Shown piece after piece: positions 14,419-19,765 of a stretch of DNA of 19,765 bases. Positions within the stretch are counted from its first letter, which is position 1. Every line of letters starts with the position of its first letter. The notes under the pieces were generated by a model, which saw only the letters and a list, made by a program, of their open reading frames with translations, was not told the DNA's origin and did not search any database. Origin of the DNA: UBA2160 sp964588665 (GTDB lineage Bacteria; Chloroflexota; Dehalococcoidia; Lucifugimonadales; UBA1123). Made by a program: the position numbers and the translations under genes. The stretch is taken from positions 1 to 19,765 of the forward strand of contig CAZPQQ010000060.1 in NCBI GenBank assembly GCA_964588665.1, in the 5' to 3' direction.

Positions 14419-15654
14419 CTAGCCGCCGCCCTCCGCCACCTGAGTGGCAGTTTTGGGCAGTTTGAGCCGGGACAGGGCGAGCGCTGCCACCATCGTGACG
14501 GCGCCTCCGTACGAGAACACGATGTGCGTCCCGTAGTTGTCTGCGATGAGCCCTGCCAACACGGGCGACATCGTCCCCAAAAAGCTGGCTCCGTATATCA
14601 GCGACACCACGGTCGACTGGACTTCGCCGCCAGCGATGTCCATGGCGGCCGCGATGAAAATCGTGTGCAGCGAGTACAGGAAGGCGCCAAGCCCCAGAAT
14701 CGTCAGCACGAGTTGTATGCCCGGGTTGGCGAACGTCAGGGCGAAGAAGAGGACGCTCATCACCATGAGTGCGGGTACGATTACTACCTTGCGACCGAAC
14801 CTATCCGAGATATACCCCATTGCCGGTTGCGCGAAGATTCCGACGAATTGGGCCATCGCCAAATACGCGGCGACTTTGCCCGCTGAGAATTCGAGGTCTT
14901 CGCGCAGGTAGACTGGCAGGAAGACCACGATGGCGCTCTGTCCCATGCTGCGAAGGGCTGTTATCAGCACCAGCACAACCAACGGACCTTTCTTGAGCAA
15001 CGCCGCGATCGACCGGAAGTACGCCCCTGTCGATGCGGTGCCAGGCACTTCCCCGGGGACGCTGCGCATCAAGCGCCACAACAAGAACCCCGCCAATATG
15101 GCAGGGAACATGCTCACCTGTAGCACATGCCTCCACATGAGGATTGTCAGGGCGCTGGCGGCAATCAGAGGCCCGAGAACCTCGCCCACGCTGCCGCCCG
15201 TACCGTGGAGCGAAATGGCGAATCCGCGCTTGTCCGGGAACCGCCTCGACAACGCGCCGATCGCCGGCGGATGATACATGGACGGTCCGATTCCCACCAG
15301 AAGCATGGCGCCGAGCATCGTCCAATAGTCGGGCGCCAATCCCGCCACGAAAAAAGCGATGCCCATCAGCGTCATGGAGATGCCCAGCATCAACGGAGCG
15401 CGATTGGCAAACCGGTCGCCAAGGTATCCGGCAGCCACGGTCATCGTCCAACCCATGACCTGCCTTGAAAAAGCGAGGGCGCCAAACTGGGTCGCAGTCA
15501 GCGCCAAGCTCAACTTGATCTCTGGAAGCAAGATCGACTGCAATCCCGAGTTGTAAATGTGCTTGATGGCGTGGCCCAGCACGACCGTGGCAGCAAGCTG
15601 ATTTCGTCCCTTTTTTTGCTCCTCGGTGACCAACGTGGATTCCATCTGTTGCAT
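14419..15654 (-). CDS. Major facilitator superfamily transporter
   Basis: 411 residues from ATG 15654, which has GGAGG three bases upstream (slightly close); longer versions starting at ATG 15726 or TTG 15762 are possible. Twelve hydrophobic segments are visible in two groups of six with a central Arg/Lys loop (SVPGEVPGTAS to ALLKKGP). The A-motif between helices 2 and 3 appears as GYLGDRFANRAP and its counterpart in the second half as GYISDRFGRKVV. HISLHGTGGSVGEVLGP-like residues (ISLHGTGGSVGE) mark helix 5. These are proton-coupled or uniport carriers of small solutes; the substrate is unknown. It has its own promoter. The SDR gene follows on the same strand further along the window, 387 bp away, so cotranscription is unlikely. 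Confidence 0.92.
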   Translation of the reverse strand: MQQMESTLVTEEQKKGRNQLAATVVLGHAIKHIYNSGLQSILLPEIKLSLALTATQFGALAFSRQVMGWTMTVAAGYLGDRFANRAPLMLGISMTLMGIAFFVAGLAPDYWTMLGAMLLVGIGPSMYHPPAIGALSRRFPDKRGFAISLHGTGGSVGEVLGPLIAASALTILMWRHVLQVSMFPAILAGFLLWRLMRSVPGEVPGTASTGAYFRSIAALLKKGPLVVLVLITALRSMGQSAIVVFLPVYLREDLEFSAGKVAAYLAMAQFVGIFAQPAMGYISDRFGRKVVIVPALMVMSVLFFALTFANPGIQLVLTILGLGAFLYSLHTIFIAAAMDIAGGEVQSTVVSLIYGASFLGTMSPVLAGLIADNYGTHIVFSYGGAVTMVAALALSRLKLPKTATQVAEGGG

Positions 15655-16041
15655 CGTCCTCCGATTGTTCGAATCGATTGCAGGCGCCATGCCGGCGAGG
15701 TTCTCTTCTGGAATCACGGCCGGCATCGCCCGACCGACGACGTTGGGCGTCTCCGAGGACAAGACGGCACACGCGAATACGAAGAGAGATGGGCGCCATA
15801 TGAGGTAAGCCCATGACGTCGAACCTGATTTCGGCCCACGCGATTATATGCGTCGAGAATGGCAAACACAACGCGAGGGATCGCCAGGCAGCGAGTCGTT
15901 GGCTCGTAGGGAGCCCGTGGGACGAAGGCGCTAGAGCACACTCGCCGCCCGTGATGAGAAACAAAGACAGATCGGAGCTACGCTGGAAGATGTGTGGTCG
16001 TCCAAAAGGCTTCCGGACGTCATGAATTGAAGTTGAACGCT
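15655..16041. other. Intergenic region between the SDR and MFS genes
   Basis: No convincing gene beyond a possible N-terminal extension of the MFS protein up to 15762. It contains the predicted MFS promoter at 15843-15871. I see no hairpin strong enough to call a terminator for the SDR gene. Confidence 0.4.
15843..15871 (-). promoter_or_regulatory. Predicted promoter of the MFS gene
   Basis: On the minus strand TTGTGT (15871-15866), a 17-nt spacer and a perfect TATAAT (15848-15843). The leader to ATG 15654 would be about 180 nt, or about 75 nt if translation starts at TTG 15762. Confidence 0.5.
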
Positions 16042-16842
16042 TCAGTCCATGCGAGACCCGCCGTTAACGTTGATGGCTTGGCCCGTGATGTTCTCGGCCA
16101 GGTCGGAGGCCAAGAAAACGGCAAGGTTGCCGATGTCTTCAGGCGTCTGCTCGCGACCGAGAGGAATGCGCTCGGCGACGGTGCGCTCGAATGCCTTTCG
16201 CGGAGTCAATCCCTTGCTGTCTGCGTCGTATTTGGTCTGCCGAGTCGCGATCCGCTCCCACATTGGCGTCCACAGCAGACCGGGACAGATGGCGTTGACG
16301 TTGATGTTGAATGGAGCAAGTTCAAGCGCAGTTGCTTGCGTCAAACTGATTACGCCCGCTTTGGAGACGTTGTACGGAGGATTTCCGGGGCTTCCCTGTC
16401 TGCCTGCAACCGATGCGATGTTCACGATTTTGCCGTAGTTCTGTTTTTGCATGTGCCTCGAGACGGCGTGGGTCGCATTGGCGACCCCTTTGACGTTCAC
16501 CGCGTAGATGGCGTCCCAGTCACGGTCGTTGGGCCGGCCGCGGGTCTCCCAACCTCGCGCCCCGATGATGCCCGCGTTGTTGACCAAGATGTCCAGCCGC
16601 CCGAATCGAGCCACGGCGCCTCGGGTCATCCTGTCAACCGACGACTGGCGTGTTACGTCTACGGCGATCGGCTCAGCCTCGTGGCCGTCCGCGTTGATCG
16701 CCTCCGACACGTGGACCGCGCTGTCGATGGCGACGTCGGCCACAACAATCTTGGCCCCATGCTCAGCCATCTTCTCGGCGATCGCCCGACCGATGCCCCG
16801 CCCCGCCCCCGTGACAACGGCGACCTTGCCATTCAAGTCCAT
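16042..16842 (-). CDS. Short-chain dehydrogenase/reductase (classical SDR)
   Basis: 266 residues from ATG 16842 with GGAGG six bases upstream. A classical SDR: cofactor loop TGAGRGIG at 11-18, NNAG at 88-91, and the catalytic tetrad Asn116, Ser144, Tyr157 and Lys161 in PYNVSKAG. Asp36 at the end of the second strand (VVADV) suggests NAD(H) over NADP(H). The C-terminal NGGSRMD is the normal ending of the FabG-like/3-oxoacyl group. Such enzymes oxidise or reduce a secondary alcohol or ketone; the substrate is unknown. The loop GARGWETRGRPNDRDWD after NNAG is longer than in FabG. It faces away from the TPP/amidase operon, with an MFS transporter downstream, which fits a catabolic neighbourhood but does not prove a shared pathway. 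Confidence 0.93.
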   Translation of the reverse strand: MDLNGKVAVVTGAGRGIGRAIAEKMAEHGAKIVVADVAIDSAVHVSEAINADGHEAEPIAVDVTRQSSVDRMTRGAVARFGRLDILVNNAGIIGARGWETRGRPNDRDWDAIYAVNVKGVANATHAVSRHMQKQNYGKIVNIASVAGRQGSPGNPPYNVSKAGVISLTQATALELAPFNINVNAICPGLLWTPMWERIATRQTKYDADSKGLTPRKAFERTVAERIPLGREQTPEDIGNLAVFLASDLAENITGQAINVNGGSRMD

Positions 16843-16891
16843 CCGGTTCCTCCACCCTTAGATCGGAGTTTCTATATCGTTCTCCATGCGG

Positions 16892-16897
16892 ATTATA
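16892..16897 (-). promoter_or_regulatory. Perfect -10 box ahead of the SDR gene
   Basis: TATAAT on the minus strand, about 50 bp before the SDR ATG in a locally AT-rich stretch. The -35 region is poor (TTCTTG at 16-nt spacing is the nearest), so only the -10 is called. Confidence 0.4.
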
Positions 16898-17220
16898 TCA
16901 TCCCGTAAAACCCCAAGAACCCTCGATCCTTCATGTATATCAGTGGTGTCAACACAATAATTGTACCTTCTCGCGTCGGTGTATTTGGGTCGCTTGCTGT
17001 GTGTCTGCGATCGTCGAAAACGGACCGGCTGTCGCCTGGCCAAAACGGCGGTGCACCGGCTCGTTGAATTCAGCCCGAACCGGCAGTTGATGGACGTTTC
17101 TAGTTGTCCTGAGCTTTACGCTAAGTCGAGACCATGCTCGTCGCCTCGCGCCGGCGACTTCCCGTGATTCGAAGGGGCAGCCCTGATGCCGGCGACGCCT
17201 CCTGGCACTCTGAGAAATCG

Positions 17221-17229
17221 TGCTAGAAT
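17221..17229 (+). promoter_or_regulatory. Possible extended -10 promoter of the TPP/amidase operon
   Basis: TGCTAGAAT, a TGn extended -10 with TAGAAT at 17224-17229. It lies downstream of an alternative start at 17186 and upstream of ATG 17348, so it supports the later start. No strong -35. Confidence 0.35.
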
Positions 17230-17347
17230 GGGACCGCCGATCGATTGGGCTTGCCTGGAAGGTTGGCAGCGGCACGTCGGAATGCCGAAATTGCCGCGCC
17301 TGATCCAGTCGATATTGGCCGTCATTCCGGTGAAAAACGAGGTTGCG

Positions 17348-17926
17348 ATGATACACATGAGGGACGCTATGCGCGCGGTCTTGAGCCACAGACGAGGCGA
17401 CGTGGTTCTTGCGACAGAGACATCCGTGGGCGCCTGGTCCGACGTCTCGACCGACGTCACGTTGGACTTGGCGGTTCCGGCGATGAGCAAAGGGTCGTCA
17501 ATTGCCCTGGGCGTCGCTTTGGCCCAACCGGAGCGACGGGTCATCCTCTGGGACGGAGACGGCAGCTTGCTCATGAACCTGGGCTCGATAATCACGGTCG
17601 CCGGCAAAGGTCCGGCGAACTTCTATCACATCGTGGTGGACAACGGGGTCTACGCGATGACCGGAGGCCAACCGGTGCCGAACGCCGGAAACCTCGATTT
17701 TCAGGGCCTGGCCAAAGCGGCCGGATACGCGAGAACCTTCGAATTCGACGACCTCGAAGACTGGACGAGTGAAATCGGCGGCGTCCTGGAAGAGGACGGC
17801 CCTGTTCTTGTCGTTATGAAGACGGTCCCCGAGCTCACCGACTGGAAGGTCAATCCCCCGCCTCCTGAACGTCCTCTTCGCGAGGCGGGTCGCATGGCCC
17901 ATCAGGCAATGGCATCGGAGGCATGA
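17348..17926 (+). CDS. TPP-dependent decarboxylase beta-type subunit (sulfopyruvate/phosphonopyruvate decarboxylase-like)
   Basis: 192 residues from ATG 17348 (GAGG five bases upstream); the frame is open to 17186 but the extra residues do not fit the family. It is only the pyrophosphate-binding half of a thiamine-diphosphate enzyme: SKGSSIALGVALA, then the TPP motif WDGDGSLLMNLGS (GDG at 70-72) closing at VVDNGVYAMTGGQ (Asp98, Asn99). Its length equals that of separate beta subunits such as ComE of sulfopyruvate decarboxylase. The pyrimidine-binding half, which supplies the Glu that activates TPP, sits in an alpha subunit, and none is encoded next to it. The GatC-like gene follows after 2 bp. 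Likely role: decarboxylation of a 2-oxo acid together with a distant partner; the exact substrate is open. Confidence 0.85.
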   Translation: MIHMRDAMRAVLSHRRGDVVLATETSVGAWSDVSTDVTLDLAVPAMSKGSSIALGVALAQPERRVILWDGDGSLLMNLGSIITVAGKGPANFYHIVVDNGVYAMTGGQPVPNAGNLDFQGLAKAAGYARTFEFDDLEDWTSEIGGVLEEDGPVLVVMKTVPELTDWKVNPPPPERPLREAGRMAHQAMASEA

Positions 17927-17928
17927 GC

Positions 17929-18132
17929 ATGCCCGATCTTTCGGTCGAGCAGGTCCACGAGATGGCCAAGGCAGCCGGTTTGAAACTGGACGACGCGCGG
18001 GCGACCACAATCGCCTCCCGTCTCTCTGCTGTCAGGGCGGAATTGGACAGCATCCCGTCGGAGAGCCTGATGGCGGTCGAACCCGCTTCATCGTTTGTGC
18101 TGCCCCGCGAGGAAACTCCGCCAACCAGCTAA
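17929..18132 (+). CDS. GatC/AtzG-like small amidase-partner protein
   Basis: 67 residues from ATG 17929, chosen because GGAGG (17917-17921) is seven bases upstream; an ATG at 17923 overlapping the previous stop is too close to that site. The sequence is a helical GatC-type fold: SVEQVHEMAKAAGLKL, a second helix RLSAVRAELDSI, then the extended tail AVEPASSFVLP. An EPA--F tail is typical of GatC and of AtzG-like partners that bind amidases. Since gatB is missing and an amidase gene follows, an AtzE/AtzG-style complex acting on a small molecule is more likely than tRNA amidation. It is short and weakly conserved, so the family call depends partly on context. Confidence 0.68.
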   Translation: MPDLSVEQVHEMAKAAGLKLDDARATTIASRLSAVRAELDSIPSESLMAVEPASSFVLPREETPPTS

Positions 18133-18340
18133 TCGCCAACGGAGTCGTTCGGGCGCGACGATCGCGGTCCCGCACCGCTTGCCTGAAGTCGTCGAGTCAG
18201 ACCCCGTGTCAACCGCGGTGCATTTTGCAGCGCGACCTGCCTTAGCGCCGGCTGGACCAACTCGCGGTTTAGCATCAGCCGTAGACCTTCGGCTACCGGG
18301 CGCTATCGCCAACAACGATTTCTAGCCGAGAAAGGCAACC
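18133..18340 (+). other. Gap between the GatC-like and amidase genes
   Basis: 208 bp with no supported gene and no clear promoter; small inverted repeats such as GGCG-ctat-CGCC near its right end are too weak to call. Whether the amidase is cotranscribed with the two upstream genes is undecided. Confidence 0.4.
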
Positions 18341-19756
18341 ATGAACAGCCCCGCACTCCATGAGATGAGCATCGCTGAGTCATCGGACCTGATCCGCGCC
18401 CAACAGCTATCCCCCGTTGAGCTGACTCAGGCGTACCTCGACAGAATCGAAGCCATGAACGCGAATCTCGGCGCATTCATAACGGTCATGGGCGAATCTG
18501 CCATTGCCCAGGCGCGGACGGCCGAGAGGGAGATATCGTCGGGTCGGTATCGAGGGCCGATGCACGGCATTCCCGTGGCCGTCAAGGACATCATCTCGAC
18601 AAAGGGCGTCCTGACATCCGGTGGGTCCAAGGTGCTGGCTGGCAACATCCCTGACCATGATTCCACGCTGATCGAGCGCCTAGATCGCGCGGGCGCTCCG
18701 TTGCTGGGCAAACTGAATCTCAGCGAGTTCGCGATAGGCGGGACCATCGACCATCCTTACGGAACGCCGCGCAATCCGTGGAACACAGGACACTCGGCAG
18801 GCGGCTCCAGCAGCGGCTCCGGAGTGGCCGCGTCCGCCGGCCTCGCCGCCGGCACGCTGGGCTCGGACACCGGCGGCTCGGTCCGCGGTCCGAGTTCGTT
18901 CTGCGGCGTCGTGGGGATCCGGCCGACCTACGGTCGTGTCACCCGCCACGGCGTTGTGCCGATGTGCTGGCAGATGGACACGATCGGCCCCATCACCAGA
19001 ACCGTCAAGGACTGCGCACTGATGCTGCAGGTCATCGCCGGCCGGGACGACCAAGACCCGTCGTCCAGCAACGAACCCGTGCCCGACTATGCATCAGACC
19101 TCGACGAATCCATCGGAGGAATGCGGGTCGGCCTGCCTCGTGAGATGTTCGATTTCACAGATCTCGACGATGAAGTCAAGACATCTGTCGAGACTGCCGT
19201 GGCCGTCCTGGGCGAGCTCGGTGTCACATCCGACGAGATCACGCTCCCCACGTCGGCGCAGAGCGGCGCGGTGTTCGTTTCCATCGCGGACGTCGATTGC
19301 GCCAGCTTCCACTCCGAGTGGCTGAAGACTCGGGGCGAGGACTACGACTGGAGCACACGAACTCGATTGGAGTCCGCCACCCTCGCCCCGGCGACCGTGT
19401 ACATCCGCGCTCAGCGAGCACGAGAGCTGATTCGCCGCGAGGTGCTGCGCGCCCTCGATCGATACGACGTGATCGTCCTGCCCTCAAGCCCGACAACATC
19501 GCCTCCGATAGCCCACGCCACCGGGTCGCCGGGCGGCTACTACCAAGGTCGTGTCGATCTTGGTCGACGACGCTACACGAGTCCTGCCGCGCTGGCCGGG
19601 CTCCCCGCGATCTCGGTTCCGTGCGGCTTCACGGCGAGCGGCCTGCCCGTCGGCATGCAAATCATCGGCCGCCCATTCGCCGAATCAACGCTGTTCCGTA
19701 TAGCCCACGCCTACGAGAAAGCCACCGACTGGCACACACAGCGCCCGGCCGTCTAA
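18341..19756 (+). CDS. Amidase-signature family enzyme (GatA/AtzE-like)
   Basis: 471 residues, complete, with GAAAGG before the ATG. The amidase-signature triad is intact: Lys82 in VAVKDIIST, cis-Ser156 in GGSSSGSG and nucleophile Ser180 in DTGGSVRGPS. The spacing of 24 residues between the two serines equals that in GatA. The C-terminal YTSPAALAGLPAISVPCGF and GLPVGMQIIGRPF blocks are also typical. It hydrolyses an amide, releasing ammonia or an amine, in the cytoplasm. GatA function would need GatB, which is absent here, while a GatC-like partner is encoded 208 bp upstream; AtzE (1-carboxybiuret hydrolase) is a useful comparison. It ends just inside the window. Confidence 0.92.
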   Translation: MNSPALHEMSIAESSDLIRAQQLSPVELTQAYLDRIEAMNANLGAFITVMGESAIAQARTAEREISSGRYRGPMHGIPVAVKDIISTKGVLTSGGSKVLAGNIPDHDSTLIERLDRAGAPLLGKLNLSEFAIGGTIDHPYGTPRNPWNTGHSAGGSSSGSGVAASAGLAAGTLGSDTGGSVRGPSSFCGVVGIRPTYGRVTRHGVVPMCWQMDTIGPITRTVKDCALMLQVIAGRDDQDPSSSNEPVPDYASDLDESIGGMRVGLPREMFDFTDLDDEVKTSVETAVAVLGELGVTSDEITLPTSAQSGAVFVSIADVDCASFHSEWLKTRGEDYDWSTRTRLESATLAPATVYIRAQRARELIRREVLRALDRYDVIVLPSSPTTSPPIAHATGSPGGYYQGRVDLGRRRYTSPAALAGLPAISVPCGFTASGLPVGMQIIGRPFAESTLFRIAHAYEKATDWHTQRPAV

Positions 19757-19765
19757 TCCGACCCT

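Larger units (their letters stand above)
16843..17347. other. Divergent intergenic region between the SDR gene and the TPP-enzyme operon
   Basis: About 500 bp without a supported gene. Its left part (16860-16970) is notably AT-rich for this window and contains the SDR -10 box and a small palindrome ACAAT-A-ATTGT (16954-16964). Open frames on both strands (for example minus 16949-17389) show no family features, and no alpha-subunit sequence for the TPP enzyme is visible. Confidence 0.5.

Noticed and set aside
14245..14886. Plus-strand frame overlapping the end of the MFS gene
   Set aside because: Most of it is antisense to the transporter and no family features appear in the unique part.
15611..15617. 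Run of seven T in the MFS gene as a frameshift site
   Set aside because: The reading frame and transporter fold continue normally on both sides.
15665..15680. GTTCGAATC-like sequence resembling a tRNA T-loop
   Set aside because: No acceptor stem, anticodon arm or CCA end around it, and it lies at the start of the MFS gene.
15994..16908. Plus-strand frame of 304 codons
   Set aside because: Antisense to the SDR gene, whose motifs and ribosome site are clear.
16949..17389. Minus-strand frame of 146 codons upstream of the TPP-enzyme gene
   Set aside because: Composition rich in Arg, His and Ser, overlap with the TPP gene and no motif; considered as a transposase or alpha-subunit remnant but nothing supports it.
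1..19765. CRISPR array, tRNA, rRNA, insertion sequence
   Set aside because: No regularly spaced repeats, cloverleaf, rRNA core sequence or transposase motifs were seen on either strand.

Overview
This window looks like a moderately GC-rich bacterial chromosome segment (about 60% G+C by eye, Shine-Dalgarno leaders of the GGAGG type). It has many single-gene units in alternating orientation and no rRNA, tRNA, CRISPR array or intact transposon. The content (PD40 lipoprotein, DUF1847 protein, tiny SWIM-finger protein, M24 peptidase, amidase with a GatC-like partner, choice-of-anchor surface-protein debris) reminds me of uncultivated Chloroflexota such as the SAR202/Dehalococcoidia lineages. That placement is inference and is not proved by any marker gene here.

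Layout. 17-1027 (-) is a secreted lipoprotein ending in TolB/PD40 propeller repeats. 1128-1418 (-) is the decayed C-terminal part of a Fic-domain protein. 1637-2752 (+) is a DUF1847 protein with two fused copies of the fold. Next come two minus-strand genes, an M20 metallopeptidase (2799-4124) and a stand-alone relative of the hydrolase domain of 10-formyltetrahydrofolate dehydrogenase (4215-5147). A divergent 82-residue SWIM zinc-finger protein (5458-5706) follows. It faces fabF (5976-7226) across a strong bidirectional terminator. Then come folC (7366-8793), a CapA-family protein (9035-10360) and a GNAT acetyltransferase (10376-10966), the last two forming a short operon. The M24 peptidase (11373-12548) is divergent from the GNAT gene.

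12740-14128 is a small accessory patch. It holds an antitoxin gene whose PIN toxin is cut off after about 27 residues, a frameshifted scrap of a choice-of-anchor surface protein, and an apparently intact MazEF-type pair preceded by a perfect 10-bp-arm dyad overlapping a possible -10 box. On the far side are an MFS transporter (14419-15654, -) and an SDR oxidoreductase (16042-16842, -).

The right end (17348-19756, +) reads as a catabolic operon: a beta-type thiamine-diphosphate decarboxylase subunit without its alpha subunit, a GatC/AtzG-like small protein, and an amidase-signature enzyme with an intact Lys-Ser-Ser triad. There is no gatB beside them, so a small-molecule amidase complex is more likely than tRNA amidation. 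The orphan TPP subunit and the amidase pair are the most interesting metabolic signal. The toxin-antitoxin patch is the most interesting sign of genome turnover. I found no clearly new defence or mobile system.
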